Shown: piece by piece, positions 9,236 through 16,759 of the stretch
How the letters are laid out: each line of letters begins with the position of its first letter
Position numbering within the stretch: the stretch's first letter is position 1
Notes under the pieces: generated by a model
The model's input: the letters and a program-made list of their open reading frames with translations, nothing else
Databases searched by the model: none
Told to the model about the DNA's origin: nothing
Assembly (NCBI RefSeq): GCF_002860205.1
Contig: NZ_PGVB01000007.1
Location: 1 to 64,000 of the forward strand
DNA: 64,000 bases
Direction: 5' to 3'
Source of the DNA: Bacillus sp. T33-2
Lineage (GTDB): Bacteria; Bacillota; Bacilli; Bacillales; Cytobacillaceae
Position numbers and translations under genes: made by a program

Positions 9236-9432
9236 GTTTGGACAGGTCTCCTGACTCATGCATCTACCTACTTTGAGCCCTTCCCGTATAAGTGCCTATT
9301 ACATAAGCTCGCTTATACAGTGGTTTGCTCATTTCGTCTGCATTTACAGTTGCGGGGGCAGCTCCGGGTTCACACCGGATTCCCAATTAAGCCTGACGGC
9401 ATCCTGACTCAAGGCGAAACACAATATGTAGT
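9236..9432 (-). promoter_or_regulatory. Cobalamin (B12) riboswitch
   Basis: Read on the minus strand, the leader has the conserved aptamer blocks in the right order: a purine-rich 5' part, GGTGTGAACCCGGAGCTG, then CCCCGCAACTGTAA (B12-box like core), and finally GAGTCAGGAGACCTG closing P1. The terminator at 9111-9141 follows. In this riboswitch class ligand binding normally turns the gene off. The gene controlled is a B12-independent class I reductase, which fits an organism that also has a B12-dependent class II enzyme elsewhere (inference). Confidence 0.93.
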
Positions 9433-9635
9433 TTATCGCGAAGAAAACAACACGATATGTTGTGCTGTTGAATTAAATTGTAATTCATCCGACTTAGCAT
9501 TTCAAGCATTTTTATGCATTTTTATACAATTTTCGCGTTACTGCCGGTTCAAACTCGCATGATTACTGCTTTCTCGACCGGAAAAATTTTTGTCGATTTC
9601 ATGTTGTAAATGATTCGCTCAAAAATATGAGTCTA

Positions 9636-9809
9636 TTAAGATATTTTGTTTTTCTTGTAGAATCTCTCCTTTGCCTGCAAGTATATCTTGTTGATTCTCT
9701 CCCGAATCCACAGCTCAGCCTGTACAGTCTCTACAGAGAGCAGCTTGATTTTCAATGCCTTTACCCTCTTTTTCTCTGTCTGGTTCAGAAAATGTTTCCG
9801 CCGCATCAT
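9636..9809 (-). CDS. Small basic protein, 57 aa, function unknown
   Basis: The frame starts at an ATG-ATG pair (9809 and 9806) after GGGAGAGGTACAC and encodes a Lys/Arg-rich peptide (starts MMRRKHFLNQTEKK) likely to be one long helix. A longer in-frame version from 9908 lacks a convincing ribosome binding site. It lies upstream of the riboswitch and reads in the same direction. No family recognised; it may be a spurious frame in an otherwise 570-nt intergenic region. Confidence 0.4.
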   Translation of the reverse strand: MMRRKHFLNQTEKKRVKALKIKLLSVETVQAELWIRERINKIYLQAKERFYKKNKIS

Positions 9810-9950
9810 GTGTACCTCTCCCTTCTTGTGCTGGTTTCCAAAAAATGCAATAAGTCTTCCTGTACATTCCCTTGTTCTTATTTTAGGCTTTAAACAGGAG
9901 GAGAGCATTGTACTCTGGAGGTATTTTCCTTACGACAATAGTCTTACTAA

Positions 9951-9980
9951 AAAATCCTGCCACTGAGGGCAGGATTCCTT
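9951..9980 (-). terminator. Terminator of the ECF sigma operon
   Basis: AATCCTGCC and GGGCAGGATT form the stem, followed by TTTTTT on the minus strand. It is about 30 nt beyond the stop codon of the DUF4179 gene. Confidence 0.9.
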
Positions 9981-10010
9981 AAATTGTTTATATTGAGTGT
10001 TAACTGGTGG

Positions 10011-11057
10011 TTATTTAACCGGAATTCTGATCTCTGCAGTTTCGTCTTTATTTTTGTCATTAATGACCTTAACATCAAGGAAAGTTGTATCATGGTCAAT
10101 GGTTTTAAATTCAGTTTCATACACAGGTGTTTCTAATGGATTAGCACTTCTTGTCGTATTTTTCATTTCAAGTTGATTACCTTTATCGTCCTTTACAACT
10201 ATTGAATATTTTTTTGCCTTCGATCTCGACTGGTCAAAAGTAATTTGTGTTGTTAACGGGGAGATTTGGATTTTCGCTATTTGCAATGTTATATTTTCTG
10301 TAGTTACGATTTTGTTCGGCTCGATCAGTTTCGTATCTAATTTTTTAATTGGAATGTGTTTAAAGACCCAATCACCCTTAATTATTTTACCTTCATTATT
10401 CTCTTCTCCAAGGGATGTAAAATGGATACTGACATTCAAATCCTTTTCACCAAACTGTTTTACGTAAGGGATGGACTGGACTGCGACAAACGTGTTTGGA
10501 CCTACTTTTCTACTTTCCCAGTTATATCCCCAGTTTTCCGGTTTCTTTTCATTGAAGGTAAAACTGACGCCAAGGTCTTTACCCACTAGCCTGGTGCCAA
10601 TACTCTCCAAGTCCTTATCAACTTCAATAGTATAGCTTAATCCTAAACGGATACCATCATACACCGCTTCATTAAGGGTCATCCTGACTCCATTATCCTG
10701 AACGGTTTCATTTATTTTCGTAGTCATATTCTCATGTGACGCGTCTGAAAATCCGTAAAAAGGAGAAATTCCTTCATCATAAACCATCTCAAGGAATGGG
10801 ACTCTTTGCAGCACATTGGCAACCGTAGGGGAAATGAACCCGCTTCCCAATATGCAAGCCGCTGCAATTGCTGCTGCTCCAGGCAAGAACCATTTCCTTT
10901 TCGTCCTGCTTATTGGTTTCACCTTACCGGAATCATTCCCCGCTGACAGGTTGCCTTCTTTATATAACTGCGGAATATTATTCGTGAATTCCCTGATAGA
11001 ATCCGGTACTTCAATCGTATCGATCACTTCTTTAAATCTCGCCTCATTGACTTTCAT
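10011..11057 (-). CDS. DUF4179 membrane protein, probable anti-sigma factor
   Basis: The 348-residue protein has a short cytoplasmic N-terminal region, one membrane segment around residues 55-75 (WFLPGAAAIAAACILGSGFI) and a large extracellular part, the DUF4179 layout. Its start overlaps the stop of the ECF sigma gene by 4 nt (ATGA), so the two are co-translated. By analogy with ECF/anti-sigma pairs it probably holds the sigma factor at the membrane until an envelope signal arrives. The signal cannot be read from the sequence. Confidence 0.85.
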   Translation of the reverse strand: MKVNEARFKEVIDTIEVPDSIREFTNNIPQLYKEGNLSAGNDSGKVKPISRTKRKWFLPGAAAIAAACILGSGFISPTVANVLQRVPFLEMVYDEGISPFYGFSDASHENMTTKINETVQDNGVRMTLNEAVYDGIRLGLSYTIEVDKDLESIGTRLVGKDLGVSFTFNEKKPENWGYNWESRKVGPNTFVAVQSIPYVKQFGEKDLNVSIHFTSLGEENNEGKIIKGDWVFKHIPIKKLDTKLIEPNKIVTTENITLQIAKIQISPLTTQITFDQSRSKAKKYSIVVKDDKGNQLEMKNTTRSANPLETPVYETEFKTIDHDTTFLDVKVINDKNKDETAEIRIPVK

Positions 11058-11623
11058 TTCCAGGATACCTCCAGCACATTATGATTAAAGTTCAGCAACC
11101 CAGCCAGTTTTTTTCGTCCACGGGTCATTCGAGTCTTGATGGTATTTTCATTTTCACCAAGCAATTTTGATATCTCTGCAATGGATAAATCGTGATAATA
11201 GAATAGGAAAATTGGAATCCGCTGTTCCGGTTTAAGGGCCAGGATGGATTGAAGAATCTGTTCATTTTGTTCCTTCCTTTCCAGATTACCCTGGATGGAC
11301 ACAGAGGCTGGATCAGTAAATACGCTTGAGTCTTCCTCAATAGAAATCATTCTTAATCCAACCAATTTTCTAACGATATCAATCGACCTACTGTAGACAA
11401 GTCTATGGAACCATGGTTTAAAATTCCTGATTTCCTTATGTTCCATGATAGCTGTATAAGCGTTTATCAAGGCATTTTGTAATGCATCCTCAGCGTGCTC
11501 CTTTGATTTAAGAATTACAAACGCCGTTCTGTAGGCACTGTTCAAGTACGGTTCAACCAATTCACTGAACGCCCCGCCGTCGCCCTCCCTGCACCTATTT
11601 ATCAGTTCTTTCTCAATAGACAT
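11054..11623 (-). CDS. ECF-type RNA polymerase sigma factor
   Basis: The 189-residue protein has sigma-70 region 2 (about 25-95, with EHAEDALQNALINAY and WFHRLVYSRSID) and region 4 HTH (about 125-180, with LSIAEISKLLGENENTIKTRMTRGRKKL). Length and lack of region 3 are typical for SigV/SigW-like ECF factors. It overlaps the DUF4179 gene by 4 nt. A TGAAAC-type -35 sits upstream, which suggests autoregulation. Confidence 0.93.
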   Translation of the reverse strand: MSIEKELINRCREGDGGAFSELVEPYLNSAYRTAFVILKSKEHAEDALQNALINAYTAIMEHKEIRNFKPWFHRLVYSRSIDIVRKLVGLRMISIEEDSSVFTDPASVSIQGNLERKEQNEQILQSILALKPEQRIPIFLFYYHDLSIAEISKLLGENENTIKTRMTRGRKKLAGLLNFNHNVLEVSWK

Positions 11624-11659
11624 TGCCAGAATGTCACTCCTTTATCTTTTTCTACACCT

Positions 11660-11690
11660 AAGCCGTAGAAGCGGAAGAAAAAGTTTCACT
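11660..11690 (-). promoter_or_regulatory. Possible ECF-type autoregulated promoter
   Basis: On the minus strand TGAAAC (11683-11688) is followed after about 17 nt by CGGC, close to the TGAAAC-N16-CGTC pattern of Bacillus ECF promoters, and lies about 40-65 nt upstream of the sigma gene. The -10 match is imperfect. Confidence 0.45.
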
Positions 11691-11699
11691 TTTAAATAT

Positions 11700-11989
11700 T
11701 TTTTTTGCAAAACGGTTTTCATTATTGATTACCCTTGTTTATCCGGTAGAAAAAGCAAAAAAACGGCAGACCGCTTGTTTTGAAGCAGCGGTCGATGCCC
11801 GTCACCCATCCAGTGATTTAAGTGAAAAAGAATTAAGGACCACAGAAAATAATACCGAGAACGCGGGGGCTTTTCCGATTCCGCAGAAGACACTGCCGGA
11901 CGGGGAGAAGAATACAATCGGTTGAGTCGAGTAAGCGATGATCATGAGGATCTTGCGCTGGGGGGAGTAAAAAGGAACGGTGGAGTCGT
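11700..11989. other. Intergenic stretch with a hairpin, no supported gene
   Basis: GACCGCT and AGCGGTC (about 11768-11794) form a hairpin flanked on the left by AAAAAAA, so it would act as a terminator for minus-strand transcripts. A plus frame through about 11925 and a minus frame through 12005 are open, but neither has a start with a ribosome binding site or a recognisable domain. Confidence 0.4.
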
Positions 11990-12217
11990 TTGGGTTACAG
12001 TGCATTTGCTAACCGTGTAAACAAGGAAGAAATACAAGAACAGCGTAAACACATTCAAAACGAATTCAAGGAAGCGTTTCCGATATCTTTCATTGCTGAG
12101 CAAGTGAAATGGGCATTAGTGATGTCACCATTCCACAGTAATGCAGTTTTCATGAAACTTTTTTATTTCTGTAAACGTATTAAAAATAAAGGAGTGATGA
12201 AAGTTGATGTTGGATAA
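11990..12217 (+). CDS. Doubtful 75-aa frame upstream of the zinc-ribbon gene
   Basis: A TTG at 11990 follows GGTGGAG. The first 35 residues (starting MGYSAFANRVNKEE, then a charged helix) look protein-like, but the rest does not. It overlaps the next gene's start in another frame. It could be a decayed gene. No family recognised. Confidence 0.22.
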   Translation: MGYSAFANRVNKEEIQEQRKHIQNEFKEAFPISFIAEQVKWALVMSPFHSNAVFMKLFYFCKRIKNKGVMKVDVG

Positions 12218-12386
12218 AAAATGCCCTGAATGTGGTGGAACTTCTTTTGCTCAAGGGAGTGATTATATTAATCTCCGCCCCTTAAATAGAAAATTAACAG
12301 TCGGTTCCGAAAAAATATATACATACTGCACCGCCTGTGGAGAAGTCCTTTCAATCAAAATTGTGAACCCAAATAAGTTGACGTGA
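12207..12386 (+). CDS. Small zinc-ribbon protein, 59 aa
   Basis: Two Cys pairs, CPECGG near residue 6 and CTACGE near residue 44, form a rubredoxin-like zinc ribbon. The ATG at 12207 is about 9 nt after AGGAGTGATG. A TTG three bases earlier is in frame but less likely. A terminator follows. Proteins of this size and pattern are widespread in Bacillaceae with unknown function; nucleic-acid or protein binding is inferred from the fold only. Confidence 0.75.
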   Translation: MLDKKCPECGGTSFAQGSDYINLRPLNRKLTVGSEKIYTYCTACGEVLSIKIVNPNKLT

Positions 12387-12403
12387 CCTTTTCTTTCTGA
12401 AAT

Positions 12404-12428
12404 CGCACCTGTAAGGGTGCTATTTTTT
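12404..12428 (+). terminator. Terminator of the zinc-ribbon gene
   Basis: GCACC-TGTAA-GGGTGC followed by a T-run, starting 18 nt after the stop codon. Confidence 0.85.
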
Positions 12429-12504
12429 ATAAGTTCCGGTTTTTATAAAAGTTGTTTCCTTAATTGCCATCACTCTTATTTTGGAATTATTAAAATTTTG
12501 ACTA

Positions 12505-13182
12505 CTAAACCCTAAAAATCTTCTTACGCCATCCAATTAATAAAAATAACACCGCCTGCAAAAGGAAAAACATGCCCCACAGCTGTGCCGGTATAAATAA
12601 TGACGCTTTAGACAATACGGTGGCATCTCCTGCAGATTGCGGCTGCATAAAACTTAAAACCATGATCTCAAACGAGGAAGTGAACGACTCGACTAATAGT
12701 ATGCAAGCGATTAAAAGCAACGCGTATTTTACCAGGGTTGGGTGGCCTTTATACAACAAAAGCAAAAAGCCCGCCCCAAACGATCCAAGCCAGAAAAGAC
12801 CGTAGAAATTACGAACCCAAAATATTAGATTCAAAGCAATGAATGCAAGCAGGATAAAAATCAGTGACTTATATTTTTGTTTGCTAATCAGCCAAATTGA
12901 GACAAATGCAATGAACGAAGAAAATGTATATCCGGCAAGCCCTGTGAAAAATGCGCTGATCCAGGAAGTATGTCTCGAATAGGTGACTCCTTCAGTATTC
13001 ATGAACAGCTGAATCTCATGGACGTTGCCTCCTAAAAGAGCCATAAAAGCATGGCCTGACTCGTGAATAACCGTATTGATCACACCCACATAACTGCCTA
13101 AGATAGGAACATAGGTAAGAAAGATCGCTATTCCGATACACAAAATAAATTTTCCACTTACTTTCCCTTTTGATTCATTCAA
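12505..13182 (-). CDS. M50-family (site-2 protease-like) membrane protein
   Basis: The 225-residue, multi-pass protein carries HESGH at residues 40-44, the zinc-metalloprotease HExxH motif inside the first membrane region, followed by GG and hydrophobic segments, matching the compact M50B group of Bacillus membrane peptidases. An ATG at 13182 follows AAAGGGGAATA. The substrate is unknown; relatives cleave membrane-bound regulators. It is monocistronic and convergent with the zinc-ribbon gene. Confidence 0.75.
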   Translation of the reverse strand: MNESKGKVSGKFILCIGIAIFLTYVPILGSYVGVINTVIHESGHAFMALLGGNVHEIQLFMNTEGVTYSRHTSWISAFFTGLAGYTFSSFIAFVSIWLISKQKYKSLIFILLAFIALNLIFWVRNFYGLFWLGSFGAGFLLLLYKGHPTLVKYALLLIACILLVESFTSSFEIMVLSFMQPQSAGDATVLSKASLFIPAQLWGMFFLLQAVLFLLIGWRKKIFRV

Positions 13183-13240
13183 ATGATATTCCCCTTTTCA
13201 TTTGTATTAGGACAAGCCATCAATTTTCATCTTTTTTTTC

Positions 13241-13404
13241 CTAAATTAAAACGCATCCGCTGCCAATGATTTTCCCTTCATTCTGGATGTAAGCTTTTAT
13301 TTCAGTAAATCCTTTTATGTATGGGTATCTCATTTTTCGTATAACTTTTCTTTACCTGCAATATCATTCCCACAAACGGAACAGCTCGGTTTTATGGTAA
13401 ACAA
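13241..13404 (-). pseudogene. Small Cys protein gene with a one-base frameshift
   Basis: A TTG at 13404 after GGGAGG opens a frame with CSVCG that stops at a TGA inside an A5 run (about 13330-13338). The adjacent frame continues directly with KMRYPYIKGFTEIKAYIQN. Together these match my memory of a Bacillus small protein commonly labelled Fe3+-hydroxamate ABC transporter substrate-binding protein, whose motif runs KMRYPxxxGxTEIKAY. One missing A would restore the frame. The C-terminal CxxC normally present is also degraded. Either a recent mutation or a homopolymer sequencing error. Confidence 0.6.
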
Positions 13405-13630
13405 TGGATCGGCCTCCCTCTCTTTACTAAGTACGATTAAATTATACAATGGTTTCATTTCATTCCGTGCTAAAAGCAGTAATATGACTCTAAAGTTTCT
13501 CATTTTATAAGCAGCTCAGGAGCATGTGCCCAATCTTTACACTACCTTGAGCTTACTAGCATGCCTTTGTATATAACAAGGAAATTTATATGATATTCCT
13601 GTCAATAATATAAGTGATTCATCCCCATGG
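13405..13630. other. Intergenic, nothing recognised
   Basis: AT-rich 226-nt gap between divergent genes. It must hold the promoter of the acyltransferase gene, but I cannot assign -35 and -10 boxes with confidence. Confidence 0.3.
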
Positions 13631-13657
13631 ATGGCAGTGGAGCGAAGGAGTTCATTG

Positions 13658-14689
13658 ATGGAACGAAATTATGCGGTTGACTTTATGAAGTTTTTTGCGA
13701 TTTTTGCTGTAGTGGTGATTCATACTTTTCCAGCGGACAGAGTGATGGGATTTTTCATTATAGATACACTTTCAAGGTTTGCTGTACCGTTTTTTTTTGT
13801 TGCTTCGGGTTTTTTGTTCGGAGTAAAGATAATAAATTATGAAAAATCGTTTACGTACTTTAAAAAATATGTTGTTAAAATTGTCAAAATTTACTTTCTG
13901 TGGCTATTTTTCTATACGGTTTATGATGTAATTATCATTCTTTTTATGCAAAAAAATGTGACACAGGAGTTAGCGAAGTATTTTGATGGATTTACGATCT
14001 TAAATGTGTTGTATTACGGCGGTGGGCCCACAAGCGGATACCATTTGTGGTTTTTAACAGCCTTGATTTGGGGCATTATTTTTCTGTTTCTTTTCTTTAG
14101 ATTCAACAAAATAAACATACTGCTGATAATCAGCCTTGTTTTAAACCTGATAGGTCTGTTCGGGCAATCTTACTCGATGTTCTTCAAGATACCGATAAGT
14201 ACACGAGATGCAATGTTTCTTGGATTGTTTTATATAACTTTAGGGTTTTTCTTTGCAGATCATATAAAATCAACGAAATTGTGGAGAATGGATAGTAAAA
14301 TCAATTTATTGTTCCTGTGCGCGTTTTCTCTACTTCAAGTGGCCGAGGGATTTTTTTTAGATAAGGCATTATCAGGCAGCCACGGAGAATACTTTATTTC
14401 GACTATTTTTCTCACAACGTTTCTGTTTATCTTTGTACTAAATAACAAGCAATTTGGAAAGGATTTGTGGCTGACTAAAATTGGTGCCAAGTCTTTAAGT
14501 ATTTACGTTATCCATGTTTTTATCATCAATATAGCGAATCTTGCTTTTAACGCAATGGGCATTCATTTATCAAAAAGTTTCTTGTGGCACCTTGTGTATT
14601 CATTGTTTGTCTTTATAATATCGTATGGTGTGTATAATCTATTCAAATATTTGCGGAGTAAATTGCGGGGAAGAATAAAAGAAGCCTGA
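13658..14689 (+). CDS. Acyltransferase 3 family membrane protein
   Basis: The 343-residue protein has about ten membrane segments and the family start YAVDFMKFFAIFAVVVIHTFP, in which the conserved His lies in the first segment. Such proteins O-acetylate or O-succinylate cell-wall polymers, exopolysaccharide or lipids. The ATG at 13658 follows GAAGGAG. An upstream ATG at 13631 has no ribosome binding site. The gene is noticeably AT-rich compared with its neighbours. Its 3' end abuts a truncated PadR gene on the other strand, suggesting acquisition by insertion. Confidence 0.85.
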   Translation: MERNYAVDFMKFFAIFAVVVIHTFPADRVMGFFIIDTLSRFAVPFFFVASGFLFGVKIINYEKSFTYFKKYVVKIVKIYFLWLFFYTVYDVIIILFMQKNVTQELAKYFDGFTILNVLYYGGGPTSGYHLWFLTALIWGIIFLFLFFRFNKINILLIISLVLNLIGLFGQSYSMFFKIPISTRDAMFLGLFYITLGFFFADHIKSTKLWRMDSKINLLFLCAFSLLQVAEGFFLDKALSGSHGEYFISTIFLTTFLFIFVLNNKQFGKDLWLTKIGAKSLSIYVIHVFIINIANLAFNAMGIHLSKSFLWHLVYSLFVFIISYGVYNLFKYLRSKLRGRIKEA

Positions 14690-14690
14690 G

Positions 14691-14805
14691 TGGATACAAT
14701 TGTATCATGATCGTATCCATGCCAGGGCTTATCGCCTACCAACGTGAGAACACAATACTCTATAATTCCCCGTCGTACCTGCGTTATCCAATCACTTAAA
14801 TTCAT
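14691..14805 (-). pseudogene. N-terminal remnant of a PadR-family regulator
   Basis: An ATG at 14805 follows AGGGTGATAAAA. The first residues, MNLSDWITQVRRG then IIEYCVLTLV and PWHGYD, match the start of the PadR winged-helix domain. After GYD the similarity ends near a 14-bp perfect palindrome (GATACAATTGTATC, about 14693-14706) and the frame runs antisense into the acyltransferase gene. Only about a third of the DNA-binding domain is left, so it cannot work as a regulator. Confidence 0.65.
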
Positions 14806-14968
14806 TTTTATCACCCTGGCTAAAATGACCACATAGTATTGTGTGCAAGGTACCTGGTGGATAAATAATCTATTTATTTTATTTTTACTTTTTTCCCCTA
14901 GCTTGTGCCTCGTATTGATTCATAAAGAAAGATCCATCGGGGGAAAATAGTGGCAGAGGTGAAGATTA

Positions 14969-15148
14969 ATGGACATTAGTCGCGTAAAACAAATACTTTC
15001 ATCAGAAGATGAAGTATCCGTGCACTGCCACGGTGTGCCTGTTTGGCTGCAAAGTATCGATGAAAAATCAGGAATGGCTGTTGTACAGCCGCGGGGCAAC
15101 CACGATCACAGCCGGCTTGTTGCGATTGATAGCTTGGAAGAAACTTGA
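14969..15148 (+). CDS. sspH: H-type small acid-soluble spore protein
   Basis: The 59-residue product begins MDISRVKQILSSEDE and continues with GVPVWLQSIDE and AVVQPRGN, the SspH pattern (MDxxRVKxIL...GVPVWI). These minor SASPs are packed in the spore core. The ATG at 14969 follows AGAGGTGAAG. Expression is expected from a forespore sigma (SigG/SigF), not verified. This gene is the best direct evidence that the organism forms spores. Confidence 0.88.
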   Translation: MDISRVKQILSSEDEVSVHCHGVPVWLQSIDEKSGMAVVQPRGNHDHSRLVAIDSLEET

Positions 15149-15291
15149 ACCATCAACTATTGAAATAATGCATGGCGCAGTAACTAGAACAAACAAAAAG
15201 AGGATGCCGTTAAACGGACAGCCCCCTATGCTGGATTTATAAAAAAACAAATATATTGCCAGTGATGTGACGCTTAGATTAACATGCAAAT

Positions 15292-16059
15292 TTATAATCG
15301 CTCATCTATCGCTCTCAACGTTTCACCAATCGATTCTTGAACGACATATGTATTTGGTGAATAATCGTAAGGAGTATCCCCGATGTTAATTATGATAAGA
15401 GGAGTGTCCTCGTTGCGATATTGTGGAAATGTTGAGAATGGAGTCACTTTTAAACTGGTCCCCAACACTAAGACACAGTCAGCCTGGTTGATTGTATTAA
15501 TGATGGTATTAAATCCTTCAACTGTGAACCAGTCACCTGTATCACCGAATAAAACTACATCAGGTTTTATGTAACGGTCTTCTTTATTTTCAGAAGTACA
15601 GTTGTCGCATACATAAAATTCTTCCATTTTATTATAGCGTTGGACCATTTCCTCAGTTGAGTACTTTTGCCCGCAATTCATGCAGGATGCGGTCGTCATT
15701 GTGCCATGAAATTCAATTACGTTCTCACTGCCCGCCTTTTGATGGAGCGCATCAATATTCTGGGTAATGATCCGGGAGATACGTCCTTCTCTTTCCCATT
15801 TCGCAAGGACTTGATGTCCTAGATTCGGCGCCGCATTAGGATGGTAAAGATTCTCCAATGCAAATTCGTAAAAATCTTTAGGCTTCTCATAAAAGTAGTC
15901 GATGGAAAGTATGTATTCAGGTGCCATTTGATAAATCCCGGTTTTTGAGCGGAAATCCTTGATGCCTGATTCAGTGCTGATGCCGGCACCAGTTAATACG
16001 ACTATGTATTTGGAATTTTTGATGATTTCAGTAACTTCATCTATCGTTTTATGTCTCAT
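15292..16059 (-). CDS. Sir2-family NAD-dependent protein deacylase (sirtuin)
   Basis: The 255-residue enzyme removes acyl groups from lysine using NAD. Seen: GAGIS(T)ESGI with DFR (NAD binding), TQNIDALHQKAG, catalytic His in EFHGT, a zinc site of CMNC and CDNC, GTSLKV and the C-terminal nucleotide-binding strands. An in-frame upstream start at 16107 exists, but the ATG at 16059 sits after TAGGAGT and fits the family start. No partner gene is adjacent. Confidence 0.93.
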   Translation of the reverse strand: MRHKTIDEVTEIIKNSKYIVVLTGAGISTESGIKDFRSKTGIYQMAPEYILSIDYFYEKPKDFYEFALENLYHPNAAPNLGHQVLAKWEREGRISRIITQNIDALHQKAGSENVIEFHGTMTTASCMNCGQKYSTEEMVQRYNKMEEFYVCDNCTSENKEDRYIKPDVVLFGDTGDWFTVEGFNTIINTINQADCVLVLGTSLKVTPFSTFPQYRNEDTPLIIINIGDTPYDYSPNTYVVQESIGETLRAIDERL

Positions 16060-16107
16060 TATGCATACTCCTAACGAATTTAAAACTGTTAACCCTATGA
16101 TTAGCAA

Positions 16108-16326
16108 GATTGTCTCGGGCTGTCATCTTCTGGGAATACTAATATTATTATACACTTCACACCAAAGATCTATATACACTGACGATTTTCTTCTGAAAAA
16201 CACAACCGCTTGCGAACCCGTTTATTTTTAAAAAACCACTATGGAATCTACTGGATTACAAAATTAAATAGTTGGACAGAAAAAATAAAAAAATAGAATA
16301 AATGATCAAATTGGATTCTTGAATAT
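16108..16326. other. Intergenic upstream of the sirtuin gene
   Basis: AT-rich DNA that should include the sirtuin promoter. No domain-bearing frame or clear hairpin seen. Confidence 0.3.
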
Positions 16327-16470
16327 ATGGACTATATCGAACAGCGAATGCAAATGCCTTTTATTGATTATCTCTCTTTACGTCCTGAAAAAGCTCTTCC
16401 GAAGCTTCAACATTGTACACCGGCTGAAGTTTTTTATCCCCGCGTAGACGTATTCCATTTCTTTAATTAA
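16327..16470 (+). CDS. Doubtful 47-aa frame
   Basis: ATG at 16327 to TAA at 16470, with protein-like composition (starts MDYIEQRMQM, contains LRPEKALPKL) but no convincing ribosome binding site and no recognised family. It could be the broken tail of a lost gene. Confidence 0.2.
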   Translation: MDYIEQRMQMPFIDYLSLRPEKALPKLQHCTPAEVFYPRVDVFHFFN

Positions 16471-16520
16471 TTACCACATCTGCATTTTTCGTTGTTCCGA
16501 AAAAACGAACAAGAGTATAT

Positions 16521-16549
16521 AAAAAAGGTGCCCTGTTAGAAGCACACCC
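16521..16549 (-). terminator. Terminator of the YHYH operon
   Basis: On the minus strand GGTGTGC and GGGCACC pair around a short loop and are followed by TTTTTT. It is about 35 nt after the small basic protein gene. Confidence 0.75.
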
Positions 16550-16582
16550 ATTTGTCTAATTCTTCTCTTGTTCATTTCCTTT

Positions 16583-16750
16583 TTAAGCATTAACCTGTCG
16601 ATTCCCTTTTTTGTGAATCTTATGTTGTTCCTTGTGCATTCGGTATGTTTGCACTTTTATTTTTACTTGTTCTGGCTCTTGCTTTCGGGTGAGAACTTTA
16701 ACAAAAGCATTTTCTACTTTATGGCAAATTGTCTGATATAATCCCATCAT
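16583..16750 (-). CDS. Small basic protein, 55 aa, downstream of YHYH protein
   Basis: An ATG at 16750 follows AAGGGGGAAG and begins 9 nt after the stop of the YHYH gene, so the two are surely co-transcribed and share the terminator at 16521. The product is Lys/His-rich (HKEQHKIHKKGN near its end) with no membrane segment. No family recognised. It is a candidate accessory factor of the surface protein. Confidence 0.6.
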   Translation of the reverse strand: MMGLYQTICHKVENAFVKVLTRKQEPEQVKIKVQTYRMHKEQHKIHKKGNRQVNA

Positions 16751-16759
16751 TCTTCCCCC

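Noticed and set aside
9158-9562. 134-aa plus-strand frame across the leader of nrdA
   Set aside because: It is antisense to the cobalamin riboswitch, whose conserved blocks explain the sequence.
11802-12005. 67-aa minus-strand frame rich in Ser and Phe
   Set aside because: No ribosome binding site, no family, and it overlaps an equally weak frame on the other strand.
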